DNA of 37,053 nt from the NCBI GenBank assembly GCA_036265815.1, contig DATAOI010000056.1, positions 1 to 37,053 on the forward strand. Reading direction: 5' to 3'. The DNA comes from Gemmatimonadales bacterium. Its GTDB lineage: Bacteria > Gemmatimonadota > Gemmatimonadetes > Gemmatimonadales > GWC2-71-9. A program made the translations under genes and the position numbers. Each line of letters starts with the position of its first letter. Position 1 is the first letter of the stretch. The notes below the pieces were generated by a model that searched no databases, was not told the DNA's origin, and saw only the letters and a program-made list of their open reading frames with translations. Below are positions 1-8,316 of the stretch, piece after piece.

Positions 1-141
1 GAGTGCGATACCGCACGTGAAGCGATCGAGGTCGGACAGCGGGCACGCGTCGACTTGGTGTTTCTGGAGACGGTCCTCCCGGACATGGATGGCTTCGAGC
101 TCGCCCGGCTGCTCCGGGCCCACGTGCGCATCGGCCTGGTC
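1..141 (+). pseudogene. Response-regulator receiver domain fragment, cut at both ends
   Basis: Frame 1 reads directly from the window edge into the central part of a CheY-like receiver domain: an amphipathic helix (TAREAIEVGQRARV), the beta-3 strand DLVFLE, then VLPDMDGFELARLLRAH. The residue at the usual phospho-acceptor position (codon at 67-69) is Glu, not Asp, so this copy would not be phosphorylated in the normal way and may mimic the phosphorylated state. Receiver similarity stops after about LLRAH (near 125-135). The frame stays open to 429, but that part is antisense to a lipoprotein gene and does not look like a receiver. The beta-4 and beta-5 strands and any output domain are missing. 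The end coordinate is the inferred junction, not a stop codon. Confidence 0.6.
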
Positions 142-376
142 AGGCGTTCTCAACTTCGGACACCGCCAGGCGGACGCCGGACGAGTCGGCCCCGAGCACC
201 CTGCCGTGCACGTGCTCGATCTCGGGCCCCAGCGCACCCGCGAGCGCGCGAGTGCCCTCGTCATCGAGCTCGACGTCGACCTGGCTGCCGGCCGCCGGTG
301 CCGGGCCCTGGAGCGGCCGGTAGGTGTAGCACGCCGACACCAGCGCAAGCCCAGCGACCAGCGACAGACGGATCAT
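140..376 (-). pseudogene. CYTYRP-type lipoprotein, C-terminally truncated
   Basis: This 78-residue product starts with a lipoprotein signal (MIRLSLVAGLALVSAC, lipobox LVSAC) followed by YTYRPL. An AAGGAG ribosome-binding site lies 8 nt before the ATG, and the gene starts 18 bp after the susD stop, so it is the last gene of the regulator-susC-susD operon. Small lipoproteins beginning CYTYRP next to SusC/SusD are, from memory, common in Gemmatimonadota and usually about 150 residues long, with a further conserved half after the SEVEN region. Here the frame ends at TGA just after SEVENA, at the point where the unrelated receiver fragment begins on the other strand. That makes truncation by rearrangement or misassembly likely. 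Its function is unknown. Confidence 0.7.
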
Positions 377-394
377 GGCACCAGCTCCTTCAGC

Positions 395-1969
395 TCAGGT
401 CCCCAACGGCGACGAGCTGGTGTAGTTGAGAACCGGACACGCCGTGGGATCGTTGGCGTTGCGCCCGTTGGGCGACACGTTGGGCGTGTTCGGATTCGCG
501 TTGATCTCGTTGATCCCGTACGGCAGCCGCCCCGCGATCGGCGTGGTGCCCGGCGTGGTACTGTTGCCGGGCGCCGGCGCCAGGGGCGGGATGCAGGTCC
601 GCTTCCAGTCGTTCCAGGCCTCGATGTTGAGGAACTCGGCGACGTACTTCTCCTCCATGATGTTCTCCAAGGTCGCCGGAACCGGCGACAGCGCCGGGAA
701 GACGTTGGGCGTCGCCCCGCGCGCGCCGTAGGCACGATTGGCCCGGGCCGCGTCGAGGAACGGCTGGGCCGCACCCTGCCCTCCGGTGTTGAACGCCCCC
801 TCGGCGCCGATCAGCTGGGTCTCGTCGTAGGTGAGCTCCGGCTGGCGGAAGTCCCCGAGGTCGATGTTGGGGTTGATGAAATTGAAGTCCGAGTACACGG
901 CCGGCTCGCCATCGGGCGGCGTCACGCCGTTGCCCGGGTCTATCCCTGCCGCCGTCTGCAGCCCGCTGGCACCTCCCGGCCGATAGCCGAAGAAGCCCAG
1001 TACGTCGCCCAGCGTATCGGTGGCCGGCACGAAATAGAAATTCAGCCGGGCGCTGTCGGACACCCCGGCGCTGATCTGCCGCTTCATGAGCTCGATGATC
1101 GCCGCGCCGGGGGCGATGTCGCCGCGGGTGGCCTGGAACTGCCACCAGATGTTGTTGCCCACCGGGGTGGCATCGGCGAACCAGTTGAAGTCGTTGGTCG
1201 TGCTGTTGATCCCGAGGGGCACCTCAGCCAGGGCCTTGGCGTACGAGGTCGGATCCGCCTCAGCCGTGTGCATGTAGATCCGCGCTTTGAGCGAGTGGGC
1301 CACCTGGGTGTACACGGTGCGCAGCCCCCCGGCGTCGAGACCCTGGTAAACCAGCTCGGCGTTGTCCTGGGGCGGGCCGAGATTGGTGGGCCCGGCCGCC
1401 GGCAAGTAGACGTTGATGGCCGAGTCCAACTGGGTCTGCAGGTCGGCAAAGACCTGGAGCTGGGGGTCGAACGCGGGGGTCTTGTTGTTGGAGTCCGCCG
1501 CTGCCCGGTAGGGGACGTCGCCCCACACCGTGGCCGCCATGTCCATCACCAGCGCCTCATATACCTTGCCGATCCCGATGTAGAGCGAGTCGCCGACCGA
1601 CCGCGCGAGCTGCTGCATCTTGCGGATATCGAGCAACCCCCCGCCGCCGTTCAGCGTTCGGTTCGACCCGTACACCGAGGTCCAGTTCGGATCGATCGTC
1701 GTCGGATCGATGGCGTAGCGGTCGTACCCGATCTGCTGCCGGGAAAAGCCGGAGATCTGCTGCACGTACATCGCCGCGTTGCGGGCGATCTGACTCTGGA
1801 ACTGCACCGCCTGGGCCGCCTGGATGCCAATGTAAAGCGGCCCAGGGCGGGTGAGTTTGGTCACGTTGTTCGGGTCATCGCTGACCCCCGGGCCCGACAG
1901 GTAGTCGCTGCACGCCGCACCGCCGAGCGCGAGGGCCGCAACCACCGTGAGCTGCCATGCATGTCTCAT
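395..1969 (-). CDS. SusD/RagB-like outer-membrane nutrient-binding lipoprotein
   Basis: This 524-residue protein has a lipoprotein signal (lipobox ALGGAAC at about residues 14-20) and the long helical, TPR-like layout of SusD-like proteins. Recognisable stretches include the helix around QLARSVGDSLYIGIGKVYEA, the AATVWGDVPY segment near residue 150, the LKARIYMH helix near 230, and a C-terminal part with EEKYVAEFLNIEAWNDWKR. In SusCD systems the lipoprotein sits on the cell surface as a lid over the TonB-dependent barrel and captures substrate. It starts 10 bp after the susC stop with an AGGATC-type ribosome-binding site, so the pair is co-transcribed. The substrate cannot be read from sequence; Gemmatimonadota pairs are often assumed to import oligosaccharides or peptides. 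Confidence 0.9.
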   Translation of the reverse strand: MRHAWQLTVVAALALGGAACSDYLSGPGVSDDPNNVTKLTRPGPLYIGIQAAQAVQFQSQIARNAAMYVQQISGFSRQQIGYDRYAIDPTTIDPNWTSVYGSNRTLNGGGGLLDIRKMQQLARSVGDSLYIGIGKVYEALVMDMAATVWGDVPYRAAADSNNKTPAFDPQLQVFADLQTQLDSAINVYLPAAGPTNLGPPQDNAELVYQGLDAGGLRTVYTQVAHSLKARIYMHTAEADPTSYAKALAEVPLGINSTTNDFNWFADATPVGNNIWWQFQATRGDIAPGAAIIELMKRQISAGVSDSARLNFYFVPATDTLGDVLGFFGYRPGGASGLQTAAGIDPGNGVTPPDGEPAVYSDFNFINPNIDLGDFRQPELTYDETQLIGAEGAFNTGGQGAAQPFLDAARANRAYGARGATPNVFPALSPVPATLENIMEEKYVAEFLNIEAWNDWKRTCIPPLAPAPGNSTTPGTTPIAGRLPYGINEINANPNTPNVSPNGRNANDPTACPVLNYTSSSPLGT

Positions 1970-1979
1970 GGGGCGATCC

Positions 1980-4900
1980 TCAGCAGTTCAGCGTGAGAGA
2001 AAAGACGAACGACCGGGTCTGCGGGTCGTTGAAGTAATCGATGCCGCGCACCGACGTGGCAGACCCGAGCAGCGAGGTCTCGGGGTCGATCCCGGTGTAC
2101 TTGGTCCAGGTGTGGAGATTCCGCCCCGCCACCCGGAGATCGATGCTGCTGAAGCCGAGCAGCCGCCTCACCCAGGGCGCTTCCAGCGTGTACCCCAGCG
2201 AGATCTCGCGCAGCTTCACGAAGCCCCCGTCCTCGACGAACAGGGACACCGGGCCATTGAAGACGCCGCCGGCGCCGGTGAACCAGGCCTCGTTGAGCGG
2301 CACCGCCATCCCGGCGCCCGGTCCGGCGACCGACTGACCCTGCAGGTAGTCCTTGCCGAACACGAAGTTGCCGCCGTCCCTGAGGACCTGCGATTCCTTC
2401 GAGGTGCCTAAGTGGTCCATCGCTCCGCGGGTGCCGTTGTAGTTCTGCCCGCCGTGGCGGATGTCGAGCAGCCCGCTCAGCGAGAACTTGTGGAACCGCA
2501 TCGAGGTCCGGAGCGAGCCGGTCCAGTCGGGGTTGGGATCACCCACGATGTAGTTGTTGGAGGCGTCGAGCTGGGGATACCCGGTCTCGTCGATGTAGAG
2601 CGAGCCGGACTTGGCACCCAGGCACGCCCCTGCCGATTTGTCGATGGCGACGTCGTTGATGATCAGGCCACGCCCGCAGCGCACGAAGTCGGTGCCGTAG
2701 AGGACCCCGATCCGCTGGCCCTCGATCGCCACGCTCTGCACGCCCAGGCCGTTGGACCCGCCGCTGAACGGGAAGGGCGCGAACTGCACGCCCGCCAGGT
2801 CCGTCACCAGGCTCTTGTTGTCGGCCCACTGGGCGCCGACTTCCCAGGAGAAGTTCCGGGTGGTGATGGGCCGGACGTTCAACGCCAGCTCGACCCCGAT
2901 GTTCCGCAGCGATGCCGCGTTGGCCGGCTCCTCGGTGTAGCCGGTGCTGCCGGCCACCGGAATGTTCAGGATCACGCCCGACGAGCGCTGGTTGTACCAG
3001 GTGACGCCGAAGTCGGCCTTGTCCTCCAGCAGGCCAAGGTCCACCCCGGCCTCGAACTCCTTGACCCGCTCCGGGCCGAGCACGGTGGTCGGCAGGTTGT
3101 ACCGGGTCACCAAGCCGCCGACGCCGCCGATCTGAGTCGACGAGCTCGGGCCCCAGCCGCCATCAGCCAGGGTGCTCGAGTTGAAGACCGTGGCGAGGAG
3201 ATAGGGCTGCGGCTGGGTGCCGCTCTGGCCGTAGGCCGCGCGGAGCTTGCCAAAGGTGAGCCAGCGGTTGCCGCCGCTCTGCTGCCCGCGATAGAAAGTC
3301 CACGCCGCGCTCGCCTTGGGGAACCAGCTGCGCCGGGTGGACTCCCCGAAGGTCGAGGCGCCGTCGTTGCGCAGCGCGGCCGTGAGGAAGAGCTGGTTCC
3401 AGAGATCGGCCGTCACCTGCCCGAAGTACGACTCCAGCCGGACCGTCTGCTGGTAATCGTAGGGCGGGAGCTGGTTGGACGTGTTGCTCAGGTTGAATGG
3501 CTGTGGTGCAATCAGCCCGGTGCCCAGCGTCTGGCGGCTCTGGAAGCTCTGCGAGTTGAGGTTCTGCCCCAGCGTCACCGTGCCGGAGAAAAACCGGCTC
3601 ACTTTGTACGTGGCGGTGGCGGTGAGATTGTGGTCGATCTGGGTGGTCCGTATGTAGCCCGCGTTCACGCCACCAACCCCGTTGGTACCCACCACCGTTG
3701 AATTGGAGGTCTGCCAAGGCCAGCCCTGGGTCCGCTCGTCGTTGGCGTAGTCGAGGCCCAGCGTGTAGTTGAACTTGAGCCACTGCAGCGGGCTGTACTC
3801 GCCGTTGATGTTGCCGATCGTGCGTCCGACGTTCGACTGGGCCACGTTCTCGAACGCCGAGAAGAACGGGTTGTCGTAGAACCGGCCGAGCTGCTCGGAG
3901 CCGGGGCCCGGGTTGGGAAAGCGGAACGACCGGTGCAGGTGGAACACCGGGTCGAGATAGATCTGGTTGTCGAAATCGGGCGGGGTCCGCCAGGCCCCCA
4001 GGAGGAGACCCTCGGTGCTGTTCCGGGTCACCAGGAACCCGCCGTTGCTGGAGGTATAGCTGACGTTCGCGCCGACCCGGAGGTTATCGAAAATCCGCTG
4101 CGACCCGTTGAAGCGGACGGCGATCCGGCGGAAGTGGTTGTTCGGTCCCACCACGATCCCCCGGTCGTAGTTGTACCCGCCCGAGAGATAGAAGGTGGTC
4201 CGCTCGCTTCCGCCGGAGATGGTCAGCGTATTGTCGGTGGTGTACCCGTTCTGGAACATCTCGTCGGAGTGATCGAACACCGGCGTCCCCGGCGCGAGCG
4301 CCGGGCCCCAGCTGCCGGCTTCCGCGAACGACACGCCGCAGTTGATCGCCCCACCGGGGACGCACGCGGGAGTGACCCCGCCCGCGCCCAGCCCGTACTT
4401 GGTCTGAAACTCCGGAAGCTGCGTATGCTGGTCCATCGAGATGGAGCTCCGGAGCGAGTAGCGGGTCGGGCCCGCCGCCCCGTGCTTGGTGCTGATCAGG
4501 ATGACGCCCTGTCCCGCGCGCGATCCATAGATGGCACCCGACGCGGCGCCCTTCAGAATCTCGATGTTCGCGATATCGTCGGGGTTGAGGTCGACCGCGC
4601 GGTTGGACGGCGCGGCGCTGGCGTTGAGCGCGCTGCTGACCGGGTTGTTGTAGTTGATCGAGTTGTCGATCGGAACCCCGTCCACCACCAGGAGCGGCTG
4701 GCCGTCTGATGCCGTGATGGTAGTGATGCCGCGAATCTGGATCTGGGAGGAGGCGCCCGGATCGCCGGCGCTGGAGGTGACGTTCACGTTGGGCGCCTTG
4801 GCGGCGAGCGCGTTGACGATGTTGGGCTCGTTGCTCCGGGTCACCGCGGTCGAGTCCACGTAGCTCCGTCCAGTGCCAAGCTTCTCGGCCTCGGAGACGG

Positions 4901-5309
4901 TGCCCGCCCCGGTGACGACGATCTCGCCAAGGCGAAGCGGGTTCTCGGCCAGCGTGAAGTCCTGCCGCGTCACCCCGCCGGCGAGGTTCAGCTGCGCGGT
5001 GGTCGGCTTGAACCCGAGCAGCCGCGCGGTCACGGCCACGGGTCCAGCCGGAACGCGCCCACCCGGGATGACGATGGAGTACGTACCGTCCGAGCGCGTC
5101 ACCGTCCCGAGGTTGAGCTGCTGGATCAGGACGCTGGCGGCCCCCAGTGGGTCGCCGGTCGGGGACACGACCTTGCCGGTCAGCGTGGTCGACCGCGGCT
5201 GCTGCGCGGGCTGCTGCGCCGGGCTGGGACGGGAGGTGAGCGTGAGCGCGGCCAGGGCGGCCAGCATGGTGCACGCCCCGCGTCGCGCCAGCACACGAGG
5301 AAGTCTCAT
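1980..5309 (-). CDS. SusC/RagA-family TonB-linked outer-membrane transporter
   Basis: This 1109-residue TonB-dependent importer has, in order: a signal peptide ending near AQQPAQQP; a carboxypeptidase-regulatory-like beta domain (about 40-105, TLTGKVVSPTGDPLGAASVL); a TonB-box-like EIVVTGAG; a plug domain (about 150-290) with SSQIQIRG, LLVVDGVPIDN and EILKGAASGAIYGSRAG; and a 22-strand-type barrel to the C-terminus. The ATG at 5309 is chosen over an in-frame ATG at 5477 because AGGAG lies 7 nt upstream, a signal peptide follows at once, and the ATG overlaps the stop of the preceding regulator gene as ATGA. It would import substrate captured by the SusD partner, powered by TonB/ExbBD. The protein ends LTLNC rather than in the terminal Phe common for such barrels. 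Confidence 0.93.
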   Translation of the reverse strand: MRLPRVLARRGACTMLAALAALTLTSRPSPAQQPAQQPRSTTLTGKVVSPTGDPLGAASVLIQQLNLGTVTRSDGTYSIVIPGGRVPAGPVAVTARLLGFKPTTAQLNLAGGVTRQDFTLAENPLRLGEIVVTGAGTVSEAEKLGTGRSYVDSTAVTRSNEPNIVNALAAKAPNVNVTSSAGDPGASSQIQIRGITTITASDGQPLLVVDGVPIDNSINYNNPVSSALNASAAPSNRAVDLNPDDIANIEILKGAASGAIYGSRAGQGVILISTKHGAAGPTRYSLRSSISMDQHTQLPEFQTKYGLGAGGVTPACVPGGAINCGVSFAEAGSWGPALAPGTPVFDHSDEMFQNGYTTDNTLTISGGSERTTFYLSGGYNYDRGIVVGPNNHFRRIAVRFNGSQRIFDNLRVGANVSYTSSNGGFLVTRNSTEGLLLGAWRTPPDFDNQIYLDPVFHLHRSFRFPNPGPGSEQLGRFYDNPFFSAFENVAQSNVGRTIGNINGEYSPLQWLKFNYTLGLDYANDERTQGWPWQTSNSTVVGTNGVGGVNAGYIRTTQIDHNLTATATYKVSRFFSGTVTLGQNLNSQSFQSRQTLGTGLIAPQPFNLSNTSNQLPPYDYQQTVRLESYFGQVTADLWNQLFLTAALRNDGASTFGESTRRSWFPKASAAWTFYRGQQSGGNRWLTFGKLRAAYGQSGTQPQPYLLATVFNSSTLADGGWGPSSSTQIGGVGGLVTRYNLPTTVLGPERVKEFEAGVDLGLLEDKADFGVTWYNQRSSGVILNIPVAGSTGYTEEPANAASLRNIGVELALNVRPITTRNFSWEVGAQWADNKSLVTDLAGVQFAPFPFSGGSNGLGVQSVAIEGQRIGVLYGTDFVRCGRGLIINDVAIDKSAGACLGAKSGSLYIDETGYPQLDASNNYIVGDPNPDWTGSLRTSMRFHKFSLSGLLDIRHGGQNYNGTRGAMDHLGTSKESQVLRDGGNFVFGKDYLQGQSVAGPGAGMAVPLNEAWFTGAGGVFNGPVSLFVEDGGFVKLREISLGYTLEAPWVRRLLGFSSIDLRVAGRNLHTWTKYTGIDPETSLLGSATSVRGIDYFNDPQTRSFVFSLTLNC

Positions 5310-5902
5310 GGGGGTTCTCCTGCGCCCGCCTTCTCCGGAGCAGCGGCGAATCGGTAACCGAGCGCCACGGCGGTCAGGATGTAGCGGGGATGGGCTGGGG
5401 TATCTTCGACCTTGCGTCGGAGGCGGGCGATGTGGGTATCGACCACCCGGTGATGCACCCGGGTGACCGGACCCCACACCTCGTGGACCAAGTCTTGGCG
5501 GCTCGCGACCGCCCCACGACGACGAATGAGCGCGCTGAGAAGATCAAATTCCTTGCGAGACAGATCGATCCGCCGGCCGGCGCGCACGACCGCGCGCGAC
5601 TGCGGATCGACCGTCAACTCTCCAAAGCACAGTTCGGCCGCTGGAGTTGCCGCCGAGCCGATGCCGAGCAGATGGGTGATCCGCGCGAACAGCGCGCGAA
5701 GTTGTCGCATGGCTGCGGGGGTCAGCACCCGGACCCGCTCGGCGACCCGCGGTTCCGTGTCGGTGGGGTATCCCATCGCGACCGCTCGCTGGGGATCCTC
5801 CGTTACCGCGGTGACGGAGGCATGCTCTGGCGGGGGGATCGAGTCGAAGGGGGCGGGAGCGCCGTCGTCTTCGAAGACCAGGATGCGCGTACCTGCACTC
5901 AC
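5306..5902 (-). CDS. OmpR/PhoB-type winged-helix regulator with vestigial receiver region
   Basis: Residues 92-186 of this 198-residue protein form an OmpR/PhoB winged-helix DNA-binding domain: FGELTVDPQSRAVVRAG, then LSRKEFDLLSALIRRRG, a recognition helix near 151-165 (HRVVDTHIARLRRKV) and the wing TAVALGYRF. The first 85 residues begin like a receiver (RILVFEDDG) and end in a helix like receiver alpha-5 (PAAMRQLRALFARITHLLG). The roughly 120-residue receiver is compressed and has no phospho-acceptor Asp or conserved Thr/Lys. Regulation by a histidine kinase is therefore unlikely. The start is GTG. The stop overlaps the susC start as ATGA, so the likely role is local control of the susCD operon and of itself. 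No histidine kinase gene is nearby. Confidence 0.88.
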   Translation of the reverse strand: MSAGTRILVFEDDGAPAPFDSIPPPEHASVTAVTEDPQRAVAMGYPTDTEPRVAERVRVLTPAAMRQLRALFARITHLLGIGSAATPAAELCFGELTVDPQSRAVVRAGRRIDLSRKEFDLLSALIRRRGAVASRQDLVHEVWGPVTRVHHRVVDTHIARLRRKVEDTPAHPRYILTAVALGYRFAAAPEKAGAGEPP

Positions 5903-5951
5903 TCATTCGCTGGACGACACATCGCATCCGAAGAAGCGACGCGACACGGGC

Positions 5952-5981
5952 AACATAGGAATCGCCGCCGAATCGACACAA
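5952..5981 (-). promoter_or_regulatory. Candidate sigma-70-type promoter of the regulator-susCD operon
   Basis: On the minus strand TTGTGT (5981-5976) and TATGTT (5957-5952) are separated by 18 nt. This would place transcription start near 5944, about 40 nt before the GTG of the regulator. The stretch is visibly less GC-rich than its surroundings. It was found by eye only. Confidence 0.4.
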
Positions 5982-6003
5982 CGATTGCGGCGCAGCCTGC
6001 TGG

Positions 6004-6028
6004 ATTCCTGGTGCGACCTGCCAGGAAT
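6004..6028. promoter_or_regulatory. Perfect inverted repeat, candidate operator
   Basis: ATTCCTGG and CCAGGAAT are perfect 8-bp arms separated by 9 nt. The centre at 6016 lies about 72 bp upstream of the inferred start site, a usual place for an activator. No T-run follows on the minus strand, so a terminator for fadJ is less likely. Which protein would bind is unknown. Confidence 0.45.
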
Positions 6029-6075
6029 GCGGCACCATCGGATGATTTGAGGGAGTGGGTTGCGGAGCGGTCGAG

Positions 6076-6091
6076 CGTGACGGCGGTCACA
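6076..6091. promoter_or_regulatory. CRP/FNR-family-like palindrome
   Basis: The sequence CGTGACGGCGGTCACA matches TGTGA-N6-TCACA at nine of ten defined positions. It lies between the fadJ stop and the regulator-susCD operon, about 140 bp upstream of the proposed start site. That is far for direct contact with polymerase there, so it could serve another promoter or act by looping. No CRP/FNR gene is in the window. Confidence 0.4.
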
Positions 6092-6186
6092 TCAGGCGCG
6101 TGTGAGCGGCCCTCCAGCAGTCTGGAAATGACGCCCGTGTTTCAGAGAGGCACCCGATGTTGCGCCGATGAACCTCGGGCCCGTGC

Positions 6187-8316
6187 TCATGCCGGAAAGT
6201 ATCGCTCGCCGTTCCGCGCCATCTCGATGAGGCTCTCGGAGGGAGCGAACCGGCTGCCGTGCTGATCCCGCAGGTCGTGGAGCACCTCGACCACCTGGGC
6301 GGGGCCGAGATCATCGATCATACGGAGCGGCCCGCCGCGAAACGCCGGAAAGCCGATGCCGAACAGCGCGCCGATATCGCCGTCGCGAGCGCTCCGCACC
6401 ACGCCCTCACCGAAAGCCATGGCCGCCTCGTTGAGCATGGCGTAGATCAGGCGGCGCTCGACCCGGGACGTATCGGCGCCTTCCACCTGTCGCACGCCGA
6501 ACAGCCGGTAGACGGCATCATCGGGCCCGGCCTTGTGCCCTTCGCGATAGCGATAGAAGCCGCGCCCGTTCTTCCGGCCCAGACGACCGGTCTCGATCAT
6601 CCGGCCGATGGTCTCCGCGGGACGCAGCCGATCGCCCAATGCCTGATGCATGACCCCGCCGGCCTTCTGCGCCACGTCGAGCCCCACCTCATCGAGCAAC
6701 GCCACCGGCCCCACCGGAAAGCCCCACTCGGTCATCAGCCGGTCGATGAGCTCGATGGGCAGACCTTCCCGCACCAGGAGTCCGGCCTCGTTCAGGTAGG
6801 GTGAAAGGATCCGATTCACCCAGAAGCCGGGATGGTCCGCCACCACGATGACCGTCTTGCCCATCCGCCGGCCGAAGCGCACGGCGGTGACGATCGCCTC
6901 GGGACCGGTGCGCTCGGTGGGGATCACTTCCAGCAGCGGCATCTTCTGGACCGGGGAGAAGAAGTGCATCCCCAGCACGCGCTCGGGTCGCTCGGCGTGG
7001 GCGCCGATGTCGCGAATCGGGATGGTCGAGGTATTGCTCGCGAAGATGGTATCGGACCGCGCCACCGCTTCGACCTCGGCCAGCACCTTTCGCTTGAGCT
7101 CCAGGTCCTCGAAGACCGCCTCGATGACGAGATCGGCTCGGCCGAATCCGCTGAAGTCGGTCCCACCCGAGATCAGCGCGCTCAGCCGCTCGTACTGGGG
7201 CCGGGTGAGTCGCCGGCGTTTGAGCCGCTCCTCCAGCAGCGCCGTCGCGGCCTTGATGCCCTGGCCGACCCGGGTGAGCTCGGCGTCCTTGAGCCGGGTA
7301 TCGACCTCGACGTTGAGCACCGCCGTGCCGGCGATGCCGGCGCCCATGAATCCGGCACCCACGATGCCTAACCGGCGCACCTGGCGGGGGACGGCGGTGC
7401 CGGCCGGGATCCCGTCGTCCTTCTTGAGGGCGGCAGTGGCGAAGAAGATCTGCACCAGCTTCCGTGACACGTCGCCTACCGCCAGCTCACCGAAGCTCCG
7501 GTGCTCCTCCGCCAGTCCGGCCGTGATGCCTTGCTCCAGGCCCACGCGTATCACCTCGAGCGCGGCGAGCGGCGCGGGATAGTGGCCGCCAGTCTTCTGC
7601 TGCACCTGCCGGGCAGCGGTCCGGTACACCATACGCCGGCCGGCCGCGGTGCCTTCCAGGAGAAAGGTGGGAAGGCCACGCCGGGGGGTGCGCCGGGGCA
7701 GACCTTCCCGCGCCAGCCGGTCCGCCGCCGCCAGGGCCGCCGCCCGGAGTATGCTGGGCGGCACCAGCTCGTCGACCAGCCCGAGGCGATGCGCCTTCTG
7801 GGCTCGCTCGCTCTTGCCGGCCAGGATGATGTCGAGCCCGGCGCGGAGCCCGATGAGCCGGGGGAGACGCTGGGTGCCTCCCGCCCCGGGGATGAGGCCG
7901 AGCTGCACCTCGGGCAAGCCGAGCTGGGTCTTGGGGTGGTCGGTGGCGATACGGTAGTGGCAGGCGAGAGCCAGCTCGAGTCCGGCACCGAGGCAGGCAC
8001 CGTGGATCGCGGCCACCACCGGCTTGGCCAGCGTCTCGACCCGGCTCAGCATTTCCTGCCCCTCGAAGCTCAGCCGCTCGGCCGCCGTCTGGGTGGTGAG
8101 CGCGGTGAACTCTTCGATGTCCGCCCCGGCAATGAAGCTGTCGGGCTTGCCCGAGATCAGCACCGCCGCGCGCACCCCGGCATCGTCGCGCAGGCCGATG
8201 AGCAGGGCCTCGAACTCCACCCGCACCGCGCCGTTCAGCTTGTTGACCGGCTCGCCCGGCAGATCGAACGTGATGACCGCGACTCCGTCTTCGGTGCTGA
8301 TCGAGAACGCGGACAC
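6187..8316 (-). CDS. fadJ: Enoyl-CoA hydratase / 3-hydroxyacyl-CoA dehydrogenase (FadJ-like)
   Basis: This 709-residue bifunctional beta-oxidation enzyme hydrates trans-2-enoyl-CoA and then oxidises L-3-hydroxyacyl-CoA with NAD+. The N-terminal crotonase domain (about 1-190) shows the oxyanion-hole segment SFIAGADIEEF and both catalytic Glu positions (GAGLELALAC and GLPEVQLG). The dehydrogenase part begins with a Rossmann motif (GIVGAGFMGAGIA, near 310) and has GMHFFSPVQKMPLLEVI with the catalytic His; two C-terminal helical domains follow. The GTG at 8316 shares one base with the fadI stop (TAGTG); 75 further in-frame codons upstream are antisense-like, lie inside fadI and are rejected. The size and the fadI-fadJ order match the anaerobic-type FadIJ complex rather than FadBA. 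Confidence 0.93.
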   Translation of the reverse strand: MSAFSISTEDGVAVITFDLPGEPVNKLNGAVRVEFEALLIGLRDDAGVRAAVLISGKPDSFIAGADIEEFTALTTQTAAERLSFEGQEMLSRVETLAKPVVAAIHGACLGAGLELALACHYRIATDHPKTQLGLPEVQLGLIPGAGGTQRLPRLIGLRAGLDIILAGKSERAQKAHRLGLVDELVPPSILRAAALAAADRLAREGLPRRTPRRGLPTFLLEGTAAGRRMVYRTAARQVQQKTGGHYPAPLAALEVIRVGLEQGITAGLAEEHRSFGELAVGDVSRKLVQIFFATAALKKDDGIPAGTAVPRQVRRLGIVGAGFMGAGIAGTAVLNVEVDTRLKDAELTRVGQGIKAATALLEERLKRRRLTRPQYERLSALISGGTDFSGFGRADLVIEAVFEDLELKRKVLAEVEAVARSDTIFASNTSTIPIRDIGAHAERPERVLGMHFFSPVQKMPLLEVIPTERTGPEAIVTAVRFGRRMGKTVIVVADHPGFWVNRILSPYLNEAGLLVREGLPIELIDRLMTEWGFPVGPVALLDEVGLDVAQKAGGVMHQALGDRLRPAETIGRMIETGRLGRKNGRGFYRYREGHKAGPDDAVYRLFGVRQVEGADTSRVERRLIYAMLNEAAMAFGEGVVRSARDGDIGALFGIGFPAFRGGPLRMIDDLGPAQVVEVLHDLRDQHGSRFAPSESLIEMARNGERYFPA

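Noticed and set aside
17-1996. Long plus-strand open frame opposite susD
   Set aside because: It is Arg/Gly/Val-rich with no domain and is the antisense shadow of the well-supported SusD gene in GC-rich DNA.
5899-6090. 63-codon minus-strand frame overlapping the regulator start as GTGA
   Set aside because: It runs through the promoter-like region, its composition is unremarkable and no ribosome-binding site or homology was seen.
6093-6191. 32-codon frame starting on the fadJ stop (ATGA), beginning MSTGPRFIG
   Set aside because: It is short, has no Shine-Dalgarno sequence apart from chance, and no family or neighbour logic supports it.
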